Source of the DNA: Granulosicoccus sp.
GTDB taxonomy: Bacteria; Pseudomonadota; Gammaproteobacteria; Granulosicoccales; Granulosicoccaceae
Length of the DNA: 63,809 bases
Direction of reading: 5' to 3'
Assembly (NCBI GenBank): GCA_023300375.1
Contig: JALZWO010000042.1
Span: forward strand, 1 to 63,809
Below are positions 52,428-61,741 of the stretch, piece by piece. A program made the translations under genes and the position numbers. The notes below the pieces were generated by a model. It did not search any database, had not been told where the DNA came from, and was given only the letters and a program-made list of their open reading frames with translations. How positions within the stretch are numbered: position 1 is the stretch's first letter; every line of letters begins with the position of its first letter.

Positions 52428-53654
52428 TTAAATTAGAACCTGTTCTCGCCATTGCTGAATCTGCTCTGACTCGGCATCTAACCAGCTTTGTAATATTTGA
52501 TCCGTATGCTCACCTAATTCTGGCCCCGGAGTCTCGTCGCGAACAGGGCTGTTTACAAACTTTGGATGCATAGCAGGCACAACACGCGTCTCATCAGCGA
52601 TCTTGACCTGTTCAAAAACTCCGCGGGCTTTAAACTGCGCATCGTTGGCAATATCAGCAATGGAGTTGACTGGCCCCGCGGGTACATCTGCGCCATCAAG
52701 CAATTCCAAAGCCTGCGCCAAATCGATACCGTTGCACCAACATTCTAGAGCCTCATCGATCAATGATTCATGTTCAACGCGTCCTTGATTGTTTGTCAAG
52801 CGCTCGTCATTTCCTAAATCACTACGCCCCACAACGTTCATCAATCGCTTGAAGATCGAATCGCCATTGCCTCCGATCACAATAAATCTGCCATCACGAC
52901 AACGATACGTGTTGGTCGGCACGATTCCGGTCACTGTGGACCCGGAGGGTTCACGTACGGCACCTGAACCTGAATACTCTGGGAGCACACCTTCCATCAT
53001 GTTGAACACCGACTCCATGATAGAGACATCGATGCACTGGCCTTCCACGGCATCTTCGGTATCACGCAGTCGTGCAATCAGCGCTAGCAAGACTCCCATG
53101 GCTGCATGCATACCCGCTAAAGAATCTCCCAAACTCAGATTCATTCGCACAGGCTTCTCGTTCGGGTGGCCGTTAAGATAACGTAACCCAGCCATTGCTT
53201 CGCAAGCTGATGCAAAGCCGGGCTTACCAGCGTATGGACCACTTTGGCCATAACCAGAAACACGGGCGTAGATCAACTGCGGATGATCGTGTTTGAATGT
53301 CGCGGGCCCCAGCCCCCAACTTTCCATTCTGCCGGGACGAAAATTTTCGAGTACTACATCACATTTGAGAATGAGTTTTCTAGCAATATCACAGCCCGCA
53401 GGCTCGGAGAGATTGAGCGTAACCGACTTCTTGCCGCGTGCAATGCTTTGCCACCAAAACGAAGTACCTTGCTCATCGAGCAATCTCCAGCTCCGCAGTG
53501 GGTCTCCATGCCCTGGGGCTTCGATCTTTACTACCTCCGCCCCGTACGCCGCCAGTATCTGTCCCGCGAAAGGACCAGCGATAAGCTGCCCCATTTCCAA
53601 CACGCGAATCCCTGCCAAAGGCAGAGGATTCGCAGCTGGCAATGAGGCTTGCAA
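52428..53654 (-). CDS. CaiB/BaiF family (type III) CoA-transferase
   Basis: A 408-residue enzyme that moves CoA between organic acids. Family features are 'LPLAGIRVLEMGQLIAGPFAGQ' (in part, about 11-30), 'GAEVVKIEAPGHGDPLR', 'LENFRPGRMESWGL' and 'ARVSGYGQSGPYAGKPGF' (in part). The catalytic Asp is in 'LSLGDSLAGMHA'. The start seems to be TTG, 10 nt after the GH16 gene stop. The acid substrate is not evident. No carnitine or bile-acid genes are nearby. Confidence 0.9.
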   Translation of the reverse strand: MQASLPAANPLPLAGIRVLEMGQLIAGPFAGQILAAYGAEVVKIEAPGHGDPLRSWRLLDEQGTSFWWQSIARGKKSVTLNLSEPAGCDIARKLILKCDVVLENFRPGRMESWGLGPATFKHDHPQLIYARVSGYGQSGPYAGKPGFASACEAMAGLRYLNGHPNEKPVRMNLSLGDSLAGMHAAMGVLLALIARLRDTEDAVEGQCIDVSIMESVFNMMEGVLPEYSGSGAVREPSGSTVTGIVPTNTYRCRDGRFIVIGGNGDSIFKRLMNVVGRSDLGNDERLTNNQGRVEHESLIDEALECWCNGIDLAQALELLDGADVPAGPVNSIADIANDAQFKARGVFEQVKIADETRVVPAMHPKFVNSPVRDETPGPELGEHTDQILQSWLDAESEQIQQWREQVLI

Positions 53655-53664
53655 ACTAGCCGTT

Positions 53665-56307
53665 CTACCGGCCGAAGCTAGCGGTGCCCTGATAGGCTTC
53701 CCGCTGAAAGACCCTCAAATAATCAATATCGAATTGGAGTGGGAAATTATCAGGATTAGTCACATCTGGTGTGGGCGCCCAAGCACTACCCGCTACCAGG
53801 TACGTGACAACATTCATGGGTTGTCGTGACACCATGGGGCCAGTGATACGTTGTATCTCTACACCATCAATGTACCAAATCATGAGTTGAGGTTCCCACA
53901 ACACACCGAACGTATGAAACTCATCGCTATACAGCTCACCCGTTGGATTTTCAAATGACATGGTGGGAGCAGACCGTGTTTGCCCTGTATTGACATCATC
54001 AAAATGATAAGTCTGGAAGGCGTCTTCGTCGCCGAATGGGTTTTCACCAAGATATTCGAGAATATCAATTTCTGGAGCGTGTAGATTTACACCACTGCCC
54101 GGGAACCTATGGAATAGAAAGAAACTCGATAACGCCCCAAAAGATGCACTTGGTTTCATTCTTCCTTCTACGTATCCGTACAGAAAACCAAACCTATCTT
54201 GCGTTGATAACGCACCAGAGAGAAACAGGCATCGCTCGTTTCCTGTCGGATCTATGGCATCACACACTGGCGGCAAATTCGCTTCCAATGCCGGAGGCGT
54301 CGGGATTGCGTTGATTGTCAGGATGTCGCCGTCGAAGGTGAAAGGGTCGAAACCGAACTCAGGGTCTCTCTGTGTATTTACAAAGTACTGTTGCTCGCCA
54401 TTGATGATGAACGAGTCACCAAATGTCAGTTCTGTTTGCCACTTGGTGGGATCAATGGAGGTGCCTTCGAACTCGTCGTTGAATATCAGATCGAACTCGT
54501 CAAGAAAAAATCGCGTTTCGGCGAAACTATTGTTCTGAGCAAAACGATCGTCTGGCATCTTGAAAAAGTCATCGAAAATAGGTACCGGTGCGTTCTCGCG
54601 TAGATGGTAAGTAATAGCCAGCGGTGCGGATCTTGGCGACTCCTGGCCTTGGGCATCAAATGCGGATACCTGATAAGTATAAGTTTCGCCAGGTACAGGC
54701 TGATTGTCACGACAGTTGTACAAGCGCGTATCGAAGCGAGTGAAGTTACAATCGATAAACGAGGTAGTACTCCAATATTTGTCGATTTCAGCTTGTGCAC
54801 CGCCATTGGGATCAGTTAAATCTGGCGATATGGGGTAGACAACGCCATCGCTACGGTAGATGTTATAAGACACAACGGCTTCGTCATCGTTGGCAGGCGC
54901 CCAACTGAATTCTGCCCAGTTGTTAGCCACGAGGTCGAACCGCAGATTCTTAGGCGTTGTCGGCGGGCCACCCGGTATGGGTACTTCGTTATCAACTTCT
55001 AATAGCGAGCCGAATGGATCGTTTGCATTTGGACTAGGAAAACGATTTGAAGGATCTACAGGTGGCACAATTTCGCCAGAATCATCCGCAGTTGGGAGTG
55101 TCACTACCGGCCCGACCGGTGATTCTGGCTCGGCGGGTACTTCAGGTACTGTTGGAACTATTGGCTCGTTCGGTGTTTCTGGCTCAGTGGGTGTTTGTGG
55201 TTCTGGAGCCGAACCACTTCGCGACTGCGAAACCACACCAGAGCGCGAGCTGAAATTTCGCGCCTCGTCGAAAGCTACCACTGAATACGTGTGATTCGAG
55301 TTCGGGTCTACGTTAACGTCAACGAAGGATGTACTGCGAGTAGTGAGTAAATACTCGCCATCCCGGTCGACGTTATAGCCAACGACGCCAACGTTATCGT
55401 TAGAGGCTTGCCACGTGAAGATGTTGGCAGTGCCTGAAATCGCAAGCGCTAATCCTGTTGGCACACTAGGGCTAGTGGTGTCTGGCTGGCCATCTGAGCC
55501 GGGAGTCTGTGTGGGCACAGGGCTAGGGACCGGAATAGGATCTGGGGCAGGAACAAACTCGCTGTCATCAGGATCCGGGGTGTCTCCGACACGAACGCTA
55601 AGGCCAGCAGACTCCGGACTGTAGTTTCGCGCTTCATCAAAAGCCACCACCGTATAAATATTTACCCGGCTAGCCGAAGGGTTAGCGTCGGTAAATGTAG
55701 TTGTGAAAACAGTATCGAAGTAATCACCGTCGCGGTAAACGTTGTAGCCAACGGTACCGATATTGTCCGAAGCCACCCCCCAGCTGAACGACAAGGCGTC
55801 TCTCTCGGCAGAAATCAAAGCAAGGCCGCTTGGAATAGCCGGGCGCTGCGTATCGATGCCGCCGCTTGCACTATCGTTTGTATCGTCTGTGTCAGGGGCG
55901 CTGGGCTCGACGCGTGAAGACGCTGCCAGCAATAATACGTCGGAACGAGAGGAATACCTGCGTGATTCTCCGCTTAAAGGCACATCGAATGCCGTGACAT
56001 AAAATTCATTGTCAATTTGTGTGTCTAATTCGCCGGAGTATTGAGTGCCAAAAACAGTCCTTGCATACCTGTCGTTGATATACAAATTGTATCCAGCAAC
56101 CTCATTATTGTCGGTTGAGGCAGCCCATTGCAGGCTGACCTGCCCGTTACTGGCGGACCCAGAGGGTACGCCCGGAGCGCTAGGGCTCTCGGCGAGGACA
56201 GGCGAGGTCAACGCAAGCAGGCCAAAAAAAGTGGTGCCGACTAGCACGGCTTGCTTGGAGCGCCTGTGTCGGGACGGCGTAAATACAGCGAAAACTTGCT
56301 TATCCAT
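53665..56307 (-). CDS. secreted glycoside hydrolase family 16 protein with fibronectin III domains
   Basis: An 880-residue exported protein. A signal peptide (cleavage near 'SPVLA|E', about 40) is followed by three fibronectin type III-like modules sharing 'ASDNxGxxGYNVYRDG' and separated by Pro/Glu/Thr-rich linkers, then a fourth ('FSWAPANDDEAVVSYNIYR' in part). The C-terminal GH16 catalytic domain (about 620-875) has the active-site motif E-I-D-I-L-E at 746-751, with nucleophile Glu746 and acid/base Glu751. GH16 enzymes cut beta-1,3/1,4-glucans, agar, carrageenan and similar galactans; the exact target is open. A palindrome (56398-56407) lies upstream. Confidence 0.9.
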   Translation of the reverse strand: MDKQVFAVFTPSRHRRSKQAVLVGTTFFGLLALTSPVLAESPSAPGVPSGSASNGQVSLQWAASTDNNEVAGYNLYINDRYARTVFGTQYSGELDTQIDNEFYVTAFDVPLSGESRRYSSRSDVLLLAASSRVEPSAPDTDDTNDSASGGIDTQRPAIPSGLALISAERDALSFSWGVASDNIGTVGYNVYRDGDYFDTVFTTTFTDANPSASRVNIYTVVAFDEARNYSPESAGLSVRVGDTPDPDDSEFVPAPDPIPVPSPVPTQTPGSDGQPDTTSPSVPTGLALAISGTANIFTWQASNDNVGVVGYNVDRDGEYLLTTRSTSFVDVNVDPNSNHTYSVVAFDEARNFSSRSGVVSQSRSGSAPEPQTPTEPETPNEPIVPTVPEVPAEPESPVGPVVTLPTADDSGEIVPPVDPSNRFPSPNANDPFGSLLEVDNEVPIPGGPPTTPKNLRFDLVANNWAEFSWAPANDDEAVVSYNIYRSDGVVYPISPDLTDPNGGAQAEIDKYWSTTSFIDCNFTRFDTRLYNCRDNQPVPGETYTYQVSAFDAQGQESPRSAPLAITYHLRENAPVPIFDDFFKMPDDRFAQNNSFAETRFFLDEFDLIFNDEFEGTSIDPTKWQTELTFGDSFIINGEQQYFVNTQRDPEFGFDPFTFDGDILTINAIPTPPALEANLPPVCDAIDPTGNERCLFLSGALSTQDRFGFLYGYVEGRMKPSASFGALSSFFLFHRFPGSGVNLHAPEIDILEYLGENPFGDEDAFQTYHFDDVNTGQTRSAPTMSFENPTGELYSDEFHTFGVLWEPQLMIWYIDGVEIQRITGPMVSRQPMNVVTYLVAGSAWAPTPDVTNPDNFPLQFDIDYLRVFQREAYQGTASFGR

Positions 56308-56561
56308 AGGACTTAAGCACCTTGTTTAGCGTTTGTAAGAGATATTTCGTGACGAGCTTCAAAATACAACAATGGTGCTATCACCTTTCCAAGATTATTG
56401 TATACAACAAGCCTGCGAAGATCTGTTTCATTCGATAGGTATTAGTGCCCATGTTACCTATGAAGACGGGCAATAATGTGCTTGCATCACGCTAAGTCCT
56501 TGATTCAATGCCTGCCCTTGATCGCTCCAAGAGCGTGACAAACATTGCTCATTTGTAAGTT
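56308..56561 (-). promoter_or_regulatory. 254-nt upstream region of the GH16 gene with palindromes
   Basis: No ORF is seen. A perfect 10-bp palindrome TTGTATACAA (56398-56407) and an inverted repeat GGTG-N4-CACC (56374-56385) lie 67-100 nt before the GH16 start. Both are plausible operator sites for a polysaccharide-responsive regulator (inference). TACAAT within the first could also be a -10 box. Confidence 0.35.
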
Positions 56562-57665
56562 CTAGCCCAATGAATAGCGAGCTTTCGCCAGCCGGTCCAG
56601 CCATTTTACCAATACACCGTCTATTGTTTGTTGGACACCTATTGAGAACCTGTCCATGAAACTCTTCTTCTCGGTATAAGTGATCATGAGAACCTCTCGA
56701 AGTTCACACGCATCGACCAAATATTGATCACTTGTCGATAGCTGATCTGCCAAATGCAAATCGAGAGCATCCTGACCTGACCATATTTCACCGGTGGCAA
56801 CTTGTTCAATGTCCAGTTTTGGTCGGCGATCACTGACGTAGCGCTTGAACTGCCCATGGATTTTCTCGATATCTTCGATGAACTTTGAGCGTCCCTCATC
56901 GGTGTTCTCTCCAAATACCGTCAACGTGCGCTTATATTTGCCCGCAGTAAGCATTTCAAAATCGATGTTTAATTCCTTAAGCAAACGATGCACGTTAGGA
57001 ATCTGCGCCACAACACCAATCGACCCGAGTACAGCGAACGGTGCAGCTATTAGCTTATCCGCGACACAAGCCATCATGTACCCGCCACTAGCGGCCACCT
57101 TGTCAACGCAAATAGTCAGGGGTATTTTTTTATCTCGAATACGATCCAACTGAGAAGCCGCCAAACCATAGGACGTAACCATGCCACCTCCACTTTCCAG
57201 GCGAATTAAGACCTCGTCATCAGGTGTAGCTGTCGTTAGAAGTGCCGTGATTTCGCGTCTTAGTTTTTCAACTTCTGAGGCGCGGATATCACCGTCAAAA
57301 TCGAGGACGTAAAGTCTGGATTTTTTGTCCTCATCTGGAATCGTTTCACCACTACCACGCTGTTTTTTTGCCTTTTTGGCAGCAATTTTTGCGGCTTTCT
57401 TTTCTTCTTTACGCTTCGCTTTTTGTACTTTCTCTGCCGCCGCCTGCTCTGCTTCATCAAGCAAGGAAAATGACAGCGCCTCTTTTATATCTTCCAACTG
57501 CTCGTTGTATTTCTTTATCTGAATACTGCCTTGCTTGGCTCCCCCCGAATCTCCCTTGGAGCGAGACGCCGCAGCGAAGACAAAAAATGCAATCAGTGCA
57601 ATGGTTATGATTACCGTTAGAGCCTTAAGGAAGAACAGGCCATAGTCGAAAAAAAATTCAGTCAC
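56562..57665 (-). CDS. sohB: S49 family inner-membrane protease SohB
   Basis: A signal-peptide-peptidase-like serine protease of 367 residues (E. coli SohB 349). It has an N-terminal TM (about 11-31), a charged Lys/Ala/Glu-rich linker (about 70-105), and a peptidase domain with catalytic Ser193 in 'KVAASGGYMMA' and the catalytic Lys in 'AGKYKRTLT'. SohB is probably involved in quality control of membrane or periplasmic proteins. The start is GTG with GAGG 7 nt upstream. It precedes the GH16 gene by more than 250 nt and is likely to be independent. Confidence 0.94.
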   Translation of the reverse strand: MTEFFFDYGLFFLKALTVIITIALIAFFVFAAASRSKGDSGGAKQGSIQIKKYNEQLEDIKEALSFSLLDEAEQAAAEKVQKAKRKEEKKAAKIAAKKAKKQRGSGETIPDEDKKSRLYVLDFDGDIRASEVEKLRREITALLTTATPDDEVLIRLESGGGMVTSYGLAASQLDRIRDKKIPLTICVDKVAASGGYMMACVADKLIAAPFAVLGSIGVVAQIPNVHRLLKELNIDFEMLTAGKYKRTLTVFGENTDEGRSKFIEDIEKIHGQFKRYVSDRRPKLDIEQVATGEIWSGQDALDLHLADQLSTSDQYLVDACELREVLMITYTEKKSFMDRFSIGVQQTIDGVLVKWLDRLAKARYSLG

Positions 57666-57761
57666 AAGAAAACCTCTATCTGAAGTGAAATAGGCAGAAC
57701 TATTTACTACACCAATTGTTTATAGGATCAATTGGTTTTGAACTCAGCTGATTATCGAATA

Positions 57762-60134
57762 CTATTGTTTGTAAATAAACCAGCACTGGTGAATACGCGG
57801 GTTACGCGTAAAGTCACGGTCAATTGACCAACGACTTCGATCCTCCACCTTAATACCGCGAACGGTATCGTTAACTAACTCCTCATCAATCTTGAAGCGA
57901 CGGTAGTTGTTGGAAAATATCAATAAAGCACCCGGCGCCATAACGGACAAACACGCATCGATGGCCTTCACATGATCACGCTGTACGTTCCAGTCCTCCT
58001 CGTGGTCAGTCGAATTTGAAAACGTCGGTGGGTCAAGCAAGACCAGATCAAACAGCTTGTCAGCGGATAAACCAACGCTAGCACTTGCAAGCCAGGTAAA
58101 AACATCTTGCCTGACAACTTCGTGTAATTGAGCGGCTGCCTGGTTGTTATCCAAATTGCGTTTTGCCCACTGACTATAGCGATTAGACGAATCAACAGAG
58201 ACGCTGCTATGCGCCCCACCACAGGCTGCCGCAACAGTCGCCGTTGCGGTATAGGAAAAAAGATTAAGAAAGCGCTTGCCGGAAGCTTGTTGATAAATAT
58301 AACGTCGCACTGGGCGATGATCCAAAAACAGACCAATATCAAGATAGTCTGTTAGGTTCAATTCAAGCTTTGCGTCATGTTCTTGCACATACACAACACT
58401 TGACGAAGCAGCTGCCAGCCGACGGTACTGGTCATCACCCGATTTCACTGAGCGAACTTTGAGGTGGATGTTTTCCTCAGGGATATTCAGTGCGTCAGGA
58501 AGTGCTGCGACCAATGCATCTAGCCGAGCCTCTGCCATAGCAAGGTTCACTGTTGCGGGTGCTTGATATTCCTGTACGACACAGTGCGTGGTGTCCGTGC
58601 TGATGATATCTACCGCTACCGCAAATTCAGGCAAATCGGCATCGTACAAGCGATAAGCATTGATTTTATTTTGCTTCAACCAACCTTTAAGATTACGCTG
58701 ATTTTTGCGTACGCGATTAATAAACGGAAGCACATCAACATCGAGCTCATTAGGTTCAGGTGAATACTCTGACACACTTTCTTTAGGCTCCTGCTTTGAA
58801 CGGTACAAAGCAGCTTGCGGATGCTCACCATTGTCTTCACTGTCGCCAGACAACGGCGGTTCTAACGGCGATTCTGGGGAATCCACTTCATCAATTAATT
58901 CGTCTGTTGAAGCACCTACCAATGTCTCTGGCGAGGCCTCTCGAGCTTTAACGCGAGCAGCAGGTATCTGTCCCTGCAAGAGCACGCAATCGATACCACC
59001 GTTGCGAGTGGATAACAAGGTTGATAAAGGCAATCGTGCTCGCGCATAAGGTGCCGCACTTGCAGTAAATAGAGAGCACATCCAGCCGCCAAAATACCGA
59101 CTTAAATCCCCTCCCAATGACTTATAAAAATGTGTATCAGCCGCAAGCCGCTCGCCATAGGGCGGGTTCGTAATAACCTGCCCTGAACCTGCCGCGTATG
59201 CAGAAGCAGGCGGTGGGATATCGAGTGACTGACAATAGACCTCCACGCAGTCGTCGACACCCGCAGCCTCAAGATTCGCCCGACAAGCGTCAATGGCCTC
59301 CCTATCCTGATCACTACCTGCAATAAGAACCTGCGATAGCCTGATGGAGTCATTGGCCTCTGTCAGCAGTTGCTGCCACGCGATGTCATCGTGCTGCTTC
59401 CAGCCAAGAAAGCCAAAGTACTCCCGCGAGAGCCCAGGGGCTCTGTTTGTGGCGATCAAGGCGGCCTCGATGAGCAGCGTGCCTGAACCACACAGCGGAT
59501 CATAGAGAGAACTGCCCTCCTCAACGGCTTCTGGCCAACCACTAGCCAACAAAATGGCAGCAGCCAGATTCTCTTTTAGCGGCGCCAGCCCTCCAGAGCC
59601 TCGGTACCCTCGACGATGCAGACTGCTACCTGACAAATCGATAGCAATGCGCGCCTGATCCCTAAACAAGTAGACGTTGATTCTGACATCAGGTGTATTG
59701 CGATCGACATCGGGCCGCCGGTCATGCTTGTCACGAAATTGATCGACGACTGCATCTTTGACTTTCAGCGCCCCGTACTGGGAATGCGTGATTTCAGAAT
59801 TGGCAGTAAAAAAATCTACAGCCAACGACCCGTCAACCGACATGTGCTCTGACCAGTCGATCTCCTGCACTCTCTCGTACAAGGCCTCAGGGGAGGCGGC
59901 AGGCCCTTTGTGAATTGGCAGCAGCACACGATTAGCAAGGCGTGACCAGAGACAGGCTCTGTAGCCCTCAGCGAGAGTTCCGAAGAAACGCACCCCCGCC
60001 CCAGCAGTTTGCACTTGAGAGAAATTCAAGGCCTTGAATTCGCTCGCCAGAAGACCAGCAAGACCGCCACCACAGGTGGCGTAAAACTCAAGATGCTCTT
60101 GGGCGCTAATGGGAAAGGTATTGGAGCTTGACAA
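57762..60134 (-). CDS. rlmL: fused 23S rRNA (guanine) methyltransferase RlmKL
   Basis: A bifunctional enzyme making m2G2445 and m7G2069 in 23S rRNA. Order: THUMP domain (about 50-160), first SAM domain with 'DPLCGSGTLLIEAAL' and 'NPPYGERLA' (m2G), a linker, and second SAM domain with 'FLNLFSYTATATVAAACGG' (in part) and 'LLDPPTFSNS' (m7G). At 790 residues it is about 90 longer than E. coli RlmKL (702). The extra is mainly a Ser/Glu/Asp-rich insertion before 'INRVRKNQRNLKGW'. The start is a TTG with GAGG 7 nt upstream. It is divergent from the RNase gene. Confidence 0.95.
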   Translation of the reverse strand: MSSSNTFPISAQEHLEFYATCGGGLAGLLASEFKALNFSQVQTAGAGVRFFGTLAEGYRACLWSRLANRVLLPIHKGPAASPEALYERVQEIDWSEHMSVDGSLAVDFFTANSEITHSQYGALKVKDAVVDQFRDKHDRRPDVDRNTPDVRINVYLFRDQARIAIDLSGSSLHRRGYRGSGGLAPLKENLAAAILLASGWPEAVEEGSSLYDPLCGSGTLLIEAALIATNRAPGLSREYFGFLGWKQHDDIAWQQLLTEANDSIRLSQVLIAGSDQDREAIDACRANLEAAGVDDCVEVYCQSLDIPPPASAYAAGSGQVITNPPYGERLAADTHFYKSLGGDLSRYFGGWMCSLFTASAAPYARARLPLSTLLSTRNGGIDCVLLQGQIPAARVKAREASPETLVGASTDELIDEVDSPESPLEPPLSGDSEDNGEHPQAALYRSKQEPKESVSEYSPEPNELDVDVLPFINRVRKNQRNLKGWLKQNKINAYRLYDADLPEFAVAVDIISTDTTHCVVQEYQAPATVNLAMAEARLDALVAALPDALNIPEENIHLKVRSVKSGDDQYRRLAAASSSVVYVQEHDAKLELNLTDYLDIGLFLDHRPVRRYIYQQASGKRFLNLFSYTATATVAAACGGAHSSVSVDSSNRYSQWAKRNLDNNQAAAQLHEVVRQDVFTWLASASVGLSADKLFDLVLLDPPTFSNSTDHEEDWNVQRDHVKAIDACLSVMAPGALLIFSNNYRRFKIDEELVNDTVRGIKVEDRSRWSIDRDFTRNPRIHQCWFIYKQ

Positions 60135-60272
60135 AAATATGCCTCAAAGCGGGGCCAACAAACAGCTTGGCAACGACCGGTGGTTTGCGATCAAATCCTG
60201 AATGGGGATAGTATACGGGCAAGCGAGTACACCGCTTTCATAATCGATGCGTTTACTGAGCAAGTTACTGAC

Positions 60273-61685
60273 ATGAAACTGACAAGTTTTGGTGCGGCCG
60301 AGGAAGTAACAGGCTCCTGCCACCTGATCGAGCTTGATAACTCCAAAGTGTTGTTCGATTGCGGACTGATTCAAGGCCGCAGGAAAGAAGCTCTTCGAAA
60401 TCACGACCCGTTTCCGTTCAATCCAGCTGAACTGGATGCGGTCGTCTTGAGTCACGCACACATCGATCACTGCGGACGATTACCTGTTTTGATCAAACAA
60501 GGCTTCAAGGGTAAGATTTTCACACACGCAGCCACCTGCGATCTGGTGATGATCCTTCTCAAGGACTCGGCTTACCTGAACGCCCGTGATGTGGAATATC
60601 GCAATAAAAAGCGCAGGCGCGCGGGCAAGAAGCTGCTTGAGCCTCTTTACGATCAAACCGATGTAGAAACCACGCTAGAAAGGCTGGAGCCTATTCCCTA
60701 TGAGAAACCGACCAAAGTTGCCCCGGGATTCTCAATAAAACTTTGCGATGCTGGTCACATCATGGGCTCATCAATGGTTGAAATTACGCTCGCAGAGGGT
60801 AATGAGACGCGGATTGTGGTTTTCAGTGGCGATCTAGGTCACCGCGGTTCACCCATATTGCGAGATTTCACCTATCTGAAAAAAGCTGATTTGCTGCTGA
60901 TGGAGAGCACCTACGGCAACAGGCTGCACAGAGACTGGTCTGAAACCCTGCAGGAAGTCAGTGAGATTGCCACCGCTTTGAGTAGTGCTCGCGGCAACAT
61001 TCTCATCCCTGCGTTTTCAGTAGGTCGCAGCCAGATGATTCTCTACACTATGGCTCGCTATTTCAAGGAGTGGGATTTAGATCGCTGGAAAATTTTCCTA
61101 GACAGCCCAATGGCCATTCGCGCCAGCGAGGTGTACCTCAACCATGTGACCCTTTATGATGAGGAAGCCGCAGATTTCTACCGACAAAATGGCCCTCTGC
61201 TGTCCATGCCAAATCTGTCTTTCTCGCAAACCGTGGACGAATCGCGCGCCATCAATCAGATGCCCTCTGGCGCTATTGTCATTGCTGGCAGTGGCATGTG
61301 CACCGGCGGTAGAATAATGCACCATTTGAAACATAACCTGTGGCGACCTGATGCCCACGTTATCATTGCCGGCTATCAGTCTCCTGGCTCCTTGGGCCGA
61401 CGACTAGTGGATGGCAAAGACACGGTGCGTGTCTGGGGCGAAACGATAAAGGTGAGAGCGAAGATCCACACGATTGGTGGATTGTCGGCCCATGCCGATC
61501 AGCAAGGGCTGGTCGATTGGTATGGACATTTCGACAACACGCCCCCAGCATTGCTTGTGCACGGGGAAAAACCCGCCATGGACGCCCTCGCCGGCAGACT
61601 GAGCGATGAATTTGGCGCAAGAGTGCACAGTGCCAAACCCGGGAAAACAACAGATTTACTGGCACTTGAACATTTTGGTCGCTAA
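60273..61685 (+). CDS. MBL-fold/beta-CASP RNA-processing exonuclease-like protein
   Basis: A 470-residue metallo-beta-lactamase ribonuclease. The ATG at 60273 begins at the conserved 'MKLTSFGAAEEVTGSCH'; the frame extends to a GTG at 60180 without homology. The zinc motif is His61-x-His63-x-Asp65-His66 ('LSHAHIDHCGRLP'), later ligands are in 'DAGHIMGSSMVE' and 'VFSGDLG'. The beta-CASP and RMMBL parts include 'PAFSVGRSQMILY', 'AGSGMCTGGRIMHHL' and 'GGLSAHADQ'. Homologues are CPSF73-like RNases and the YsxC-unrelated archaeal/bacterial aCPSF group; the RNA target is unknown. Confidence 0.9.
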   Translation: MKLTSFGAAEEVTGSCHLIELDNSKVLFDCGLIQGRRKEALRNHDPFPFNPAELDAVVLSHAHIDHCGRLPVLIKQGFKGKIFTHAATCDLVMILLKDSAYLNARDVEYRNKKRRRAGKKLLEPLYDQTDVETTLERLEPIPYEKPTKVAPGFSIKLCDAGHIMGSSMVEITLAEGNETRIVVFSGDLGHRGSPILRDFTYLKKADLLLMESTYGNRLHRDWSETLQEVSEIATALSSARGNILIPAFSVGRSQMILYTMARYFKEWDLDRWKIFLDSPMAIRASEVYLNHVTLYDEEAADFYRQNGPLLSMPNLSFSQTVDESRAINQMPSGAIVIAGSGMCTGGRIMHHLKHNLWRPDAHVIIAGYQSPGSLGRRLVDGKDTVRVWGETIKVRAKIHTIGGLSAHADQQGLVDWYGHFDNTPPALLVHGEKPAMDALAGRLSDEFGARVHSAKPGKTTDLLALEHFGR

Positions 61686-61741
61686 ACCCAAATCAGCCAG
61701 AGCAACATTTACAAACCACCACGGACAATGAGTAAGTCACC

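Noticed and set aside
53293-53829. 178-codon plus-strand frame across the CoA-transferase/GH16 junction
   Set aside because: It spans two clear minus-strand genes and shows no domain or ribosome-binding site.
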